Shown: positions 1-8,245, numbered from the stretch's first letter. The stretch: 64,000 bases of DNA from Spirosoma pollinicola (GCF_002831565.1 NZ_CP025096.1:8428468-8492467); one strand, 5' to 3'. The notes: a model not told the origin generated them from the letters alone. Translations and numbers: made by a program.

Positions 1-28
1 CGGGCCACACAAGCAAATTCACTGGATT

Positions 29-74
29 AATCCCCCCTCCAGAAGAAGTATAATCTTTATCGGAAAGGGGGATT
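29..74 (-). terminator. hairpin downstream of the OmpA-family gene
   Basis: An 8-bp inverted repeat (AATCCCCC at 29-36, GGGGGATT at 67-74) lies just past the stop codon of the leftward OmpA gene. The loop is long and there is no strong T-tract, so terminator function is only plausible. Confidence 0.35.
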
Positions 75-92
75 TTAAGCCAGCAGATCCGG

Positions 93-1319
93 TTAGAGTT
101 TGGTAATAATTACATCGATTCGGCGGTTCTTCTGACGACCCGTTGCGGTCTGGTTACTGGCCACGGGTTTGGTATCTCCCCGCTCCCGGGTACTCACCCG
201 GCTGGCTGCAATGCCGCCCTGGATCAACGCCTGCTTGACCCTATCGGCCCGTTCCCCCGATAAAGGATCATTGATGGCCTCGTCACCCGTACTATCAGTG
301 TTGCCCTCGATGCGTATTTGCAGCGTCGGGTAAGCCTGCATGATCTGGATCAGATCGGCCACGTGGGGCCGGGCCTGGGCCGTAATGCGGGCCGAATCGG
401 TCTCAAAGGTTAAATTATCGAACGTGAACACGCGCGGCGTCTGGCTACCTTTCGTCGCCAGATAGCGCGCTAAGCTATCGTTGAAGGAATGTTCGACAAC
501 GCTTAATTTTCGACCACCGGGCAGATCTACCCCCACCCGCACCTCAGGACCATTGCCGTCCAGATCACTAGCGATGGTGTCAGTGGCGGATGCCGCGCTT
601 GCGCCAACAGTCTGCTGGGTCTTATCCCTATTACACCCACGCAGTAATAAAAACAGCAGCGCCAGTAAAGCCAGCGCCCCGAGCAGCCAGCGCCACCACA
701 CTACGCCAGCGGGCCGATCCTCGTTCGCAGCAGGGGGGATCGGCTCGGTTCGCAGGGGCATGGCGCTGGCTGGCCGGGGTGTACCCAAGAGCCAGCCTAG
801 TAAAGCCGCCAACTCCGTTGGAATCGCCAGCCGGGCCGAATCGGTTTCGCCCAAAAGAAGCGCCGTGAGTTGGGCCTGCGTCAGCGACCGGCTGGTGAGT
901 TGCTGATGCAGAAAGCCCATCAGGACTGACATGACCAGCCCCGTCAGGGTAGTGGCCGATCCCGGGCTAACCCCACTGTACTGCGCCGTCGCGTCTGCCA
1001 ATCGGTTCGGTTGGTCCGGATAAAGTTGCTTAAACAGGCCATTGCCGGATTCCGCCGCTTTCTGGCGATGATCCCCCGTGTCGACCAGCTGGCTTAGGGT
1101 GGGATCACGCGCAAAGGGCGTATCACGCAGTAACTGATACAATTGGATGGCCCCCTGCTGCCCGGAGACCCGGTTGATAACCCCCGCTGTCACGGCGGGC
1201 AGCAGGCCATCGAGTGCTTTTTGGGTAGGGGCCGGGGCTTCGCCCAAGACGCGGGACAGTTCGCTAACGGCCGTTGGGGCAAACGTAGAGCGCAGGTGGT
1301 CGAGTAGGCTATTACTCAT
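93..1319 (-). CDS. OmpA-family protein with N-terminal DUF937 domain
   Basis: The 408-aa protein has three parts. Residues 1-140 resemble DUF937 (YidB-like helical domain). A single hydrophobic segment at about 208-226 follows. The C-terminal 110 residues are an OmpA-type peptidoglycan-binding domain with the motifs IEGNTDSTGD, LSGERADRVKQAL and NRRIDVII. Known OmpA C-domains bind diaminopimelate-containing peptidoglycan, so the protein probably links the envelope to the cell wall in the periplasm. It heads a leftward series of stress-type genes. The ATG at 1317-1319 is the first in-frame start. The domain assignment is firm; the physiological role is inferred. Confidence 0.9.
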   Translation of the reverse strand: MSNSLLDHLRSTFAPTAVSELSRVLGEAPAPTQKALDGLLPAVTAGVINRVSGQQGAIQLYQLLRDTPFARDPTLSQLVDTGDHRQKAAESGNGLFKQLYPDQPNRLADATAQYSGVSPGSATTLTGLVMSVLMGFLHQQLTSRSLTQAQLTALLLGETDSARLAIPTELAALLGWLLGTPRPASAMPLRTEPIPPAANEDRPAGVVWWRWLLGALALLALLFLLLRGCNRDKTQQTVGASAASATDTIASDLDGNGPEVRVGVDLPGGRKLSVVEHSFNDSLARYLATKGSQTPRVFTFDNLTFETDSARITAQARPHVADLIQIMQAYPTLQIRIEGNTDSTGDEAINDPLSGERADRVKQALIQGGIAASRVSTRERGDTKPVASNQTATGRQKNRRIDVIITKL

Positions 1320-1390
1320 AAAATGAAGGGTAAGAAAATGACTAGTAGGGTTTAGAATGGCGCGGGTAGGCCAGCCTCTATCCCAAAAGA

Positions 1391-1642
1391 TTAGGGATTT
1401 AGCGAATCAAAATGGTGGGGTTGCACAAAGCAGAGCCGAAGATCGGCTAGTCGAGCGGCTTGCCAGCCTGGCCCACTGCCAAACCGTTCCGCCTGCAACA
1501 AGATGGTGTCTCCTTTCCGAATGGGACCGGTTTGATCGGCCAGTGGATTGGCCGGATCAGTTGCCCAGGTGGTATCCTGATTGGCCTGGCAGGGGAAGCT
1601 GAACGGTTCGTCCAGCCTGGCAGACAACGGTTTTTTGCCCAT
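1391..1642 (-). CDS. small hypothetical protein
   Basis: This 83-aa leftward frame lies between two leftward genes. It has a mixed composition and no recognised domain, signal peptide or membrane segment. Overlapping rightward frames of similar length exist, so coding status is uncertain. I prefer this strand because every neighbour is leftward and the hairpin at 1664-1722 would separate it from the upstream gene. Confidence 0.3.
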   Translation of the reverse strand: MGKKPLSARLDEPFSFPCQANQDTTWATDPANPLADQTGPIRKGDTILLQAERFGSGPGWQAARLADLRLCFVQPHHFDSLNP

Positions 1643-1663
1643 CTCGGTAGCGATTATTTAACC

Positions 1664-1722
1664 TAATGAGGCAGAATGAAATGGGCTGTTCGTTAAAATA
1701 GCCGCCTCAGTCTGCCTCATTA
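1664..1722 (-). terminator. inverted repeat after the YsnF-domain gene
   Basis: Perfect 12-bp arms (TAATGAGGCAGA at 1664-1675, TCTGCCTCATTA at 1711-1722) start 8 bp past the end of the leftward gene 1730-2602. The position fits a transcription terminator; there is no clear T-run. Confidence 0.5.
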
Positions 1723-1729
1723 TAGGGGT

Positions 1730-2602
1730 TTATTTAGTTGAATAGGTCACCTCATCCGAGTCCGTCCCGGCCGGACGAATCGATGGATCCGTTGTGCCCA
1801 GATTCTCTACGTCGACTTCGGTTTTGCGAACCGTATCCCGGATCACTTCTTCGCGTTCGGTGACCGCTTTGTCCACCGAGATTTCTTCCACGACACTCGC
1901 CGTTTTCGATACCACTGGCACTTCGGCGTGTTCAGTCAGCTCGATCTGACCCTCCTGAAAGGCGTTCAGATCGGCTGCTGTCGCAGGCCGGTTCACCGGG
2001 GTGCGGTTCACCGTAACCCGCTCTTCCCGCAGGCGGATGCTTTCTTCGACGGGCTTGGAGACAATCCGGCTGCGTAGACGTACCCCGCCTGTTTCGACCG
2101 TCCGCTTGCCCACTTCCAGATTTTCCTCGATCACTTTGATGGTTTGGTCGCCGTCCGCGTTCACCGGGGTCGTTGGTAGTGTGCTGCTATACCCATACTC
2201 GGCCGCCCGTTCGTTGACATCCACCGCCCCGGCTTCATCCAGAATGTCGGCGGCCTGCTCGGCCTGCTGATCCGTGTCCGTATGCACCGTTACGATCGAG
2301 CCGCGATCACCGACGGTCGAATACTTTTTAGTATCGTCGTCATCGTCACTACCAAACAGCGAACTAAAAAAACCGCCCACGCTGCTGCCAACGTCTTTGG
2401 TATCGTCGACAAGCTCTTCGGTGCGGGTACCGGACGTATTGACGTGTCGATCCGGGATGAGGGCGTCGGAGCCCGTGGCCGCGCTGCCCGTGCCGGCCGA
2501 CAGATCGATGTTACTGCGGCTGAAGCCGTTACTCACTAACTGGTCAACGGCCGTTTGGGCCTCGGAAGCATTATCGAAAATGCCGATTACTGTGTGTGCC
2601 AT
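1730..2602 (-). CDS. YsnF/AvaK (DUF2382) stress protein with general stress protein 17M-like N-terminus
   Basis: The 290-aa protein starts MAHTVIGIFDNASEAQ, typical of the GSP17M/YflT-like domain. An acidic linker follows (DDDDD near residue 88). The C-terminal half is a DUF2382/YsnF domain with VEESIRLREERVTVNRTPVN and repeated charged beta segments. Such proteins are commonly stress-induced and soluble; their biochemical function is unknown. The next leftward gene upstream, 2673-3125, carries the same C-terminal domain type. Termination is probably at the 1664-1722 hairpin. Confidence 0.85.
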   Translation of the reverse strand: MAHTVIGIFDNASEAQTAVDQLVSNGFSRSNIDLSAGTGSAATGSDALIPDRHVNTSGTRTEELVDDTKDVGSSVGGFFSSLFGSDDDDDTKKYSTVGDRGSIVTVHTDTDQQAEQAADILDEAGAVDVNERAAEYGYSSTLPTTPVNADGDQTIKVIEENLEVGKRTVETGGVRLRSRIVSKPVEESIRLREERVTVNRTPVNRPATAADLNAFQEGQIELTEHAEVPVVSKTASVVEEISVDKAVTEREEVIRDTVRKTEVDVENLGTTDPSIRPAGTDSDEVTYSTK

Positions 2603-2672
2603 GCGTTGTTTTGGGGTTTACTCCGGTTTGCGATAAGATTAAACAATTGATCTATTAACGAAGGCCTATTTC

Positions 2673-3125
2673 TCAGGCCGGACGTTCGGCAGTTAGGGGA
2701 GTTCGCGCAACGGTGATTTCTTCCCGGCGAAGGGGAACCGTCTGGGTCGCCTCAGTTTGGCTATGCTGGCGGGTTACCCGGATTTCTTCGACGAGCATCA
2801 ACCGTTTCTGGACTACCAGCACTTCTTTCACCACGGGATAAATAGTGGTATTGCCTTCCTGACGAGTGGCGGGCAGTTCGTCCACGTACTGATTGAGCGC
2901 CATCCGTTCGACGGTGTAGGTTTCATGCTGTAGCGGGATGGTTAGGGTCTGCTCTTGCTCGTGTACCGTTTTGGTGAGCGTCACCCGGCCCGTTTCTACC
3001 AGCTGAGTCGTTACCTGAAGCAGCTCTTGGATCACAGGAATGCGCACGGTCCCGGCCGATGCTGGGTCGACTGCCAGAAAAAACGGGCCGTCGGTTAGCG
3101 GTGGAGTAGTTTCTAGGGGGATCAT
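2673..3125 (-). CDS. YsnF/AvaK (DUF2382) domain protein
   Basis: The 150-aa protein consists almost entirely of DUF2382-type repeats: a first half with IPLQHETYTVERMALNQYV and a second half ending VPLRREEITVARTPLTAERP. It has no signal peptide. It is related to the C-terminal half of the neighbouring 290-aa protein but lacks the stress-protein N-terminus, suggesting duplication within the cluster. Function is unknown beyond a general stress association. Confidence 0.8.
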   Translation of the reverse strand: MIPLETTPPLTDGPFFLAVDPASAGTVRIPVIQELLQVTTQLVETGRVTLTKTVHEQEQTLTIPLQHETYTVERMALNQYVDELPATRQEGNTTIYPVVKEVLVVQKRLMLVEEIRVTRQHSQTEATQTVPLRREEITVARTPLTAERPA

Positions 3126-3174
3126 AAAGGCAGCGAAAAAATCAAGTAGTTTTTTGTCCTAAGTACAAGGGTAG

Positions 3175-3543
3175 TCAATGCATCGAGTTGGCTGTATCCG
3201 CTTTGGAACTAGTAGACGCCTGACGCAACGCCGTTGACAACCCCTCCAGCAGCGCCGGCATTTCCCCCTCCCCGCCCATCTGGGTCGAGAAGAAAGTGAG
3301 CTGCTCGGCCAGCGGGCCGACCATTTCGCGCACCGTCGATTCATCTACCGGGTTGGCCGCTAAGAGGGTTTTAAGGGTTACGAGCTGATCCGCCAGGGGC
3401 CGGGTATTTTCCCCGGCCTGCAGGGGCGCCAGCCACGCCTCAATCAGGGCTATCCCGGCCTGGGGCGTCAAGGCATCTGACTCGCCCATCAATTGGGTGG
3501 TGGTCTGATCGAGTAACTCGGTGGTATCCGCTAAAGAGAGCAT
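3175..3543 (-). CDS. hypothetical helical protein
   Basis: The 122-aa protein is predicted mainly alpha-helical and is acidic, with no membrane segment or recognised motif. It lies in the middle of the leftward stress cluster, 49 bp from the YsnF-domain gene, so it is probably co-expressed. I do not recognise a family. Confidence 0.6.
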   Translation of the reverse strand: MLSLADTTELLDQTTTQLMGESDALTPQAGIALIEAWLAPLQAGENTRPLADQLVTLKTLLAANPVDESTVREMVGPLAEQLTFFSTQMGGEGEMPALLEGLSTALRQASTSSKADTANSMH

Positions 3544-3660
3544 GCGTTAGGAGTTAAAGGACAAAAAATGCGTAGGTAAGCCTCACTCAACCAGGCCCCT
3601 ACCGAGCCGGCTAGTGTTGGCCAGCGGATCAACTAACTCCCCGCTGGCCAACGGAACATG

Positions 3661-4707
3661 TCATTCGTTACGCCGGTTACCCACCGGGCGGTCGTATGGA
3701 TTGACATCGTCCTTGGAGTCGGTGCCCAACTTGGCCCCGTAGCCCGAGGCTGCCACGCCGATGAGCAGTCCCAAAAAGCCGAAAATAGCCGCTTTTGAGG
3801 CCGCCGAGGCCGTCGCATCGGCTACCTGCCGCGCTTTCACCTCAGCGTCTTTCTTGGCCTGCTCAACTTTGGCGCTCGCCTGCTGATAGGTTTTGATCCA
3901 GCTATCGACCGTTTGCTCGGCTTCGGCCTGGCTTTTACCCGTACGCTTCATGACCACATTAACCGCATCATCTTTATCCACGCTATTGACCGTGGCCTGA
4001 CCCTGTTTGAACAGGCGGCTGAACAGGCCACTGGCGACATCATCCGCCGCCTGGGGATCGGAGGCCGCCCGGCTAGCCGCTGCTTTGGTCTGATCGCCCG
4101 CCCGGTCGGCTTTGGCTTCCAGGGTGTTGGGATTTAGTTTGGGATCGCCCGTTTGGCGCAAGAGTTGATTGACTTCATCTTTCAAATCACCCAGGTCCAG
4201 GTTGTCCGTATTGATGCCGTTGGCTTTAAGCTGGTCCTGGACCGCGTTGCCGATGCTGGGAGCTGCGGAGGCAACCGCTGATCCGGCTGTACTGACTAAA
4301 CTGCCCACCAGTTTACCGGCTCCACCAATAATGCTGCCTAGGGTGGTGGTTAGAAAATAGATCGTCAGTAGCGTCACCAGACACCAGGTTAATACCCCGT
4401 GGATAATGCCGTCGAAGAGTCGGGGGGCGCTGGCCAGCCGCCCGGCGATCCAGCCCCCAACAAACAGCGAGAGCAAGCTACTGATAATGTACCAGATGGC
4501 ACTGCCGATGCCCAGGCCTGCGGCGGGGTTGCGCTCCTCGAGGGGATCAACGGTGCCCAGGCCGATGCCCAGGCCCAGCAGGGTCAACAGCATCTGGGTG
4601 ACGATGGCCACCAGCACCCCGGCAAAAATGGCGCTCCAGGAAATGCGTTTCATCAAATTTAATCCGCCCGTCAGGGGCTGGTTGGTATACAAAGGTTCAG
4701 CTTCCAT
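3661..4707 (-). CDS. membrane protein with helical charged tail
   Basis: The 348-aa protein has an N-terminal membrane region with about three hydrophobic segments (around residues 22-50, 65-90 and 100-130), rich in Gly and Leu. A long hydrophilic helical region (about 150-305) is rich in Ala, Lys and Asp, and a last hydrophobic stretch sits near 308-328. This architecture is common in uncharacterised Bacteroidota envelope proteins found next to YsnF and YtxH genes. No catalytic motif is visible. It begins the leftward run that continues through 3543. Confidence 0.75.
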   Translation of the reverse strand: MEAEPLYTNQPLTGGLNLMKRISWSAIFAGVLVAIVTQMLLTLLGLGIGLGTVDPLEERNPAAGLGIGSAIWYIISSLLSLFVGGWIAGRLASAPRLFDGIIHGVLTWCLVTLLTIYFLTTTLGSIIGGAGKLVGSLVSTAGSAVASAAPSIGNAVQDQLKANGINTDNLDLGDLKDEVNQLLRQTGDPKLNPNTLEAKADRAGDQTKAAASRAASDPQAADDVASGLFSRLFKQGQATVNSVDKDDAVNVVMKRTGKSQAEAEQTVDSWIKTYQQASAKVEQAKKDAEVKARQVADATASAASKAAIFGFLGLLIGVAASGYGAKLGTDSKDDVNPYDRPVGNRRNE

Positions 4708-4938
4708 AGTAAATAAATAGACTTTAACTGGTGGTCAGGAGATTGAAGGGCTCCTCCTGCCTGGCCCGGCTGATGTCCCGCTATAGTTTCGCTGGGGCGA
4801 ATGTCTACGCAGAACAATTAAAAGATGAGCCCCTAACCACCCCTGGCCGGGAGCTCTTTCCATCACGTTGAGTAATCAGACTAGTTATTCTGGGCAATCT
4901 GATAATGGTCTCCTGGAGACCAGTGTTGCGTTAGTTTT

Positions 4939-5208
4939 TTAGGAACGGCTTCTGGCACTACCGAATCGATCTATTCGTGTCTTAGTTAACAGGTTTGGCA
5001 AGGAGAGACCCGTGTTCACCTGGACCACCCGGAGTAGCGTCTTCACCTGGGCAATGGTTATATCCCATTGATTTTTGATCTGTTTACCTTTTTCTACGGT
5101 TTGCCTGGTCGAGTCGACCAGGGTGTGGCGCAGCTGCTTACCAGACCGGGGAGCCGTCAGGTAGGCGATAGCGATGCCCGACGCGAGGCCAGTGAAAAAA
5201 CGGATCAT
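4939..5208 (-). CDS. YtxH-like small membrane protein
   Basis: The 89-aa protein begins with a short hydrophobic segment rich in Gly/Ala, followed by LTAPRSGKQLR. This matches the YtxH (gas-vesicle-like, general stress) pattern of a membrane anchor plus APxSGxxLR. The remainder is basic and helical. YtxH proteins are stress-associated in Firmicutes and common in Bacteroidota. It lies upstream of, and on the same strand as, the envelope/stress cluster. Confidence 0.7.
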   Translation of the reverse strand: MIRFFTGLASGIAIAYLTAPRSGKQLRHTLVDSTRQTVEKGKQIKNQWDITIAQVKTLLRVVQVNTGLSLPNLLTKTRIDRFGSARSRS

Positions 5209-5661
5209 AACAGTCTAGTTAACTGGATGAATAAAGAGATTTATCCAACTGGTCTGACAAAAGCATGCCATCAAGGAAAAAGGGTCAATGCGCTTCCTGG
5301 TCTATTTAATGCCTGAAGCGGCGCTATAGTCTTGTGCCCCACAATGGGGTAAGAATACCCCAAAACGTGGTAATGTTAACACCTCGTAACGCGCACAAAT
5401 ACAGCGAATTATGGGCTAAAATTGGCTCTATATGATCCAGTCATTAACCGGCCAGAGTTTCGTAAATGATATAACTCTGGGCTACTCGGTTATTACAATT
5501 AGCTGACTCTACGGTTTTTCGCAACGCTTGACTAATCAACATGGGTTGATTAGTTTTGGCAAAAGTGCTCGCTGTCGCTAGTATCCAGTTGCTTTGCCGA
5601 ATCGATTTAGCCAATTGCTCCTGGTTTTCATCTCCTTCATGACAACTTATACATATTCCCT
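5209..5661. other. intergenic region
   Basis: These 453 bp separate the leftward YtxH gene from the rightward secreted-protein gene and probably hold promoters for both. I see no credible coding frame, RNA gene or long repeat. Confidence 0.5.
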
Positions 5662-5985
5662 ATGAAAACGATTCTTTACGTCTTAGCGATTTTATTAAGC
5701 TTAGGGCAGTCGGTTGGGGGGCTAGCTCAATCTACCCCACCTGCCCAGAAAATGTCGGTTAACGACCGCCTGACCAAGGCCCGGGCCGCGAAAGCTGAAA
5801 AAAGCGCCAACAAAGCAATGCCCGCGGGGGCCAGCGAGTCGAAAGCGAGCCCAGCTGACTATAAAGCACCCGTCGATAAGACCCAGAAAGGTCCCCACGG
5901 GGAGGTTGTTCACACCGGCGAACAAGGCGGCAAGTTCTACATCAATGCCAACGGCAATAAGACGTATTTGAGTAGTAATCAATGA
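5662..5985 (+). CDS. secreted protein with PBCV-basic-adaptor-like C-terminus
   Basis: The 107-aa protein has a clear N-terminal signal peptide (hydrophobic run, then GGLAQS). A low-complexity Ala/Lys/Ser middle (about 30-75) follows. The C-terminal block has GPHGEVVHTGEQGGKFYINA and ends KTYLSS. The block matches the small PBCV basic adaptor pattern (tG-x-GGkyYin-G-KtYl), first described in chlorella virus proteins and common in Bacteroidota secreted proteins. Function is unknown. The ATG at 5662 begins immediately before the signal sequence. Confidence 0.75.
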   Translation: MKTILYVLAILLSLGQSVGGLAQSTPPAQKMSVNDRLTKARAAKAEKSANKAMPAGASESKASPADYKAPVDKTQKGPHGEVVHTGEQGGKFYINANGNKTYLSSNQ

Positions 5986-6145
5986 ACCGACGTTGGGAGT
6001 TAGTCGAGCGAAGTGACTAGCCGGTGCTTGTCCACGCCCCTCACTCATCCTGTTTTCAATCTATTGGGTAGACCGCTTTCCCGATGGCGAAAACAAATAC
6101 ACTAGCTACAGAATGTTTACGAAGCATCTATGCCGCCAAGCCAAT

Positions 6146-6470
6146 TCATGCTCGATTAGCAGATTGTACTGACCAATGGGTTATAGCGCATGCTATGCGG
6201 CATAATGCCTGCTGAGCGACTTTTGATGAAATCTTACCGGCCTTGTGCATCATTTCAGCAATTGACAAAGCCCAACGGTTATTGTCATTATCCGCAGCCA
6301 TTTCCTTGTTGACCCGAACGCCCAGCACTGACGCGGCCGCTTTCTTTTTGTTAGGTCCGCCGATTCTCCACTCACCTAGCCGGTTGCGCCTGGCCTCTAA
6401 AGCCTGCCGGGTCCGTATGCTGATCAATTCCCGCTCCCTGCGGCAATGGCCATGAATAGCGTTAGGGTAA
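6146..6470 (-). pseudogene. serine site-specific recombinase remnant (C-terminal part)
   Basis: Reading leftward, the frame contains ERELISIRTRQALEARR, the end of the catalytic-domain helix of serine recombinases. A GGPN linker and NNRWALSIAEMMHKAGKIS, typical of the post-catalytic helical region, follow. The N-terminal catalytic serine region is absent and no start codon gives a complete protein. The same helix motif occurs in the intact recombinase at 47948-48613 (ISERTRAALHQKKARG). I call it a decayed fragment. Confidence 0.55.
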
Positions 6471-6547
6471 ATTTGTCGAGGTTATGGACTTGCTACATTT
6501 GACTGGAGACAGATTTTAAGCACATTTGGGGAAAACCGAAAGTACCC

Positions 6548-6865
6548 ATGAAGAAAAGACGTGTTTTTGACGAGGCCTTCAAGCGGATGGCCGTCGAGTT
6601 GTCCCACGCCAAAGGTTCCGTACAGGAAGCTGCCCGTGAGCTCGGCATTGATGCCAGCCGAGTCACCAAATGGCGACAAAGCCACAAAAGCCCTAGTCAG
6701 TTTGCAACTGCGACCATCGGGCTAAGTGAGGAGCAGAAACTGATCCGACGATTACAGAAAGAACTTAAAGACGCTCAGATAAAACGCGATATATTAAAAA
6801 AGGCAGTCGGCATCTTCTCCAGGGGCGACCGCGCGGCGGACCGTGGGAAATATTCCGATTTATAA
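6548..6865 (+). CDS. IS3-family transposase OrfA (HTH)
   Basis: The 105-aa protein begins MKKRRVFDEAFKRMAVEL and has a helix-turn-helix with ARELGIDASRVTKWRQ, then a leucine-zipper-like helix ending KRDILKKAVGIFSR. It is the DNA-binding subunit of IS3-type transposases. It overlaps a slippery A6G at 6796-6802, through which a -1 frameshift would make OrfAB. Compared with the OrfA at 60226-60528 it has extra residues (DRAADR) just before the C-terminal YSDL, encoded by a long inverted repeat. Confidence 0.85.
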   Translation: MKKRRVFDEAFKRMAVELSHAKGSVQEAARELGIDASRVTKWRQSHKSPSQFATATIGLSEEQKLIRRLQKELKDAQIKRDILKKAVGIFSRGDRAADRGKYSDL

Positions 6866-6905
6866 CGGAACATGCCAATCAGTTTCCCACGGTCCGCCGC
6901 GCGGT
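6796..6905 (+). promoter_or_regulatory. programmed -1 frameshift signal with 23-bp hairpin
   Basis: The heptamer AAAAAAG at 6796-6802 is followed by a perfect 23-bp inverted repeat (6828-6850 and 6883-6905; loop 32 nt). After a -1 shift the frame stays open from the heptamer straight into orfB, through KMCKVLKVSSSGYYYW. The copy at 59335-60593 has the same heptamer (60274-60280, complement) but only a 6-bp stem. The hairpin probably stimulates frameshifting; it is rather far from the slip site. Confidence 0.65.
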
Positions 6906-6912
6906 TGAGAAG

Positions 6913-7528
6913 ATGTGTAAGGTGCTCAAGGTCAGTAGTAGTGGGTACTATTATTGGCGAAAGCATCCGGTTGGCGTCAGGCAACTAAAACAAGCTCAGT
7001 TGCTGGACCATATTCGAGAGGTACATGCCCAGAGCGAGTCCCGGTACGGTAGTCCTGGGATCGCTGATGAATTGCGGGAGCGGGGCGTGAAGACATCACG
7101 TAATCGGGTGGCCCGCCTGATGCATAAAGCGGCTATTCGTAGTATCATGTATAAGAAGTACCGAGTTCAGACTACCGACTCATCTCACAATTATCCGATA
7201 GCTAAAAATCTGTTAAACAGAGAGTTCACAGCAGATAAGCCAGGTCAGAAGTGGGTGTCCGATATTACCTACATTCCGACCCGCGAGGGTTGGTTATACC
7301 TGACAACCGTGCTGGATTTGGCCGACCGAAAAGTAATCGGATGGGCCTTGAGCGATGGTCTGAAAGCTGCGGATACGAGCGTAGCAGCTTGGCGTATGGC
7401 ACTCAAAAACAGGAATATAGCGGGTGAACTTCTCTTTCATTCAGATCGTGGCGTCCAGTATGCCTGCACTGAAGGAGCATCTAAAGGGCTTGCCCGTCGT
7501 ACAGAGCATGAGCCGTAAAGGCAACTGC
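6913..7528 (+). pseudogene. IS3-family transposase OrfB, truncated
   Basis: OrfB starts MCKVLKVSSSGYYYW and has the HTH_21-like segment and the first two DDE-type acidic motifs (VSDITYIP, FHSDRGVQYAC). It then shifts frame: after QYAC, the continuation KEHLKGLPVVQSMSRKGNC lies in another frame. Homology ends at about 7528, before the catalytic Glu (present as DNAVAESFF in the copy at 59363-60193). The transposase is inactive. Confidence 0.8.
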
Positions 7529-7559
7529 GGCGTCGGCCTTTAGATTTGAGCCGTTGTAT

Positions 7560-7790
7560 GATTCCAAGATGAGTCGTGTAACTTGATGCCACTCACAAAG
7601 CGTGAGCGACCAACCCCAGCAGAGGTACCTTAACGCGTCGGCAAGGCTAACGACCTATGGACCGATTAAAGACTCTGCTGGGATATCTTAGACGTTGTCT
7701 TCAGATAGAAATGCGGGTTCGTGGCCCATGAGCAAGGTATTGAAGGTGTCTAAGCGTTGGCCAACTCGTTTATTTATATTCTGTAAAGTT
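7560..7790 (+). ncRNA. candidate IS110 bridge RNA region
   Basis: IS110-group elements are known to encode a bridge RNA in the long non-coding left end. This stretch has a hairpin CTCAC-AAAGC-GTGAG near 7592-7606. A 10-bp stem CCCAGCAGAG (7615-7624) pairing with CTCTGCTGGG (7673-7682) encloses a 48-nt loop with inner complementarity (GTCG/CGAC). Structure and position fit; target and donor guide loops cannot be assigned without the element's ends. Confidence 0.4.
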
Positions 7791-8094
7791 ATGCAATTTG
7801 ATTATTTCATTGGCGTGGATGTGTCCAAAGTTACTCTCGACTTTGCGGTTGCGAAAACCAATCAAGTCCTGTTTCATCAGCAGGTCAGCAATGATCAAAA
7901 AGGCATTACTGATTTTCTTAAGGCGTTACGTCAGCAAACCAAAGCAAGTATTGAACAGTGTCTATTTTGCCTGGAATTTACAGGCATCTACAACAACCCA
8001 CTTCTAAAAAAACTTCACCAGCTTTCAGCTTCCATTTGGATCGAGCGAGCAGTTCACATCCAGGAAAGCATAGGACTTACGCGGGGCAAAAACG
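7791..8094 (+). CDS. IS110-family transposase, N-terminal part
   Basis: The frame starts MQFDYFIGVDVSKVTLDFAV, with the first Asp of the DEDD RuvC-like motif (GVDVSK), and contains CLEFTGIYNNPLL with the Glu. It runs to GLTRGKN, where family members continue into ND-x-D. The 12-bp linker begins exactly there, so about two thirds of the protein is missing. An upstream ATG in the same frame would extend it into the non-coding end; the 7791 start matches the family. Confidence 0.85.
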
Positions 8095-8106
8095 CTAGCT
8101 AGCTAG
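8095..8106. other. CTAGCTAGCTAG artificial contig-join linker (1)
   Basis: This self-complementary 12-mer contains TAG in three frames on both strands. It separates the cut IS110 transposase from a cut alpha/beta-hydrolase gene. One of four identical 12-mers in the window, each at a gene break. Confidence 0.85.
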
Positions 8107-8245
8107 CGGGTAAGTCCAGCGCGATTACATCCCGCTGGGTGGCCAACTCATCCAGAATGAGATCCCAAGTCTTCAGGGAACTGCCAATGCCGTGAAGCAG
8201 CAAAAGTGGTTTACCGGACCCACGCCGGCTATAAGTCAGAGTCAT
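8107..8245 (-). CDS. alpha/beta-hydrolase, N-terminal fragment
   Basis: The leftward frame starts MTLTYSRRGSGKPLLLLHG and has the oxyanion-hole HGIGSS and the strand VIALDLP, the opening of the alpha/beta-hydrolase fold. It is cut by the linker after about 46 codons, before the nucleophile elbow. An in-frame ATG at 8314 would add 23 residues that do not look like the family; I chose 8245. Confidence 0.7.

Larger units (their letters stand above)
6485..7528 (+). mobile_element. IS3-family element, 3' end lost by insertion of an IS110 element
   Basis: The element starts with the terminal sequence TGGACTTGCTACATTTGACT, nearly the same as the ends of the other IS3 copies here (46170, 60593, 63154, 63715). 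It carries orfA and orfB. Homology to the intact copy at 59335-60593 stops inside orfB at about 7528, where IS110-type sequence begins. It is more divergent than the other copies, so it is a related but distinct IS3 type. Confidence 0.8.
7529..8094 (+). mobile_element. IS110-family element, cut at contig end
   Basis: Sequence that replaces IS3 orfB from about 7529 contains a roughly 260-bp non-coding left end, then the start of an IS110-type transposase at 7791. The element is cut by the 12-bp linker at 8095, so its right end is not in view. The exact left boundary is inferred from loss of IS3 homology. Confidence 0.7.
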
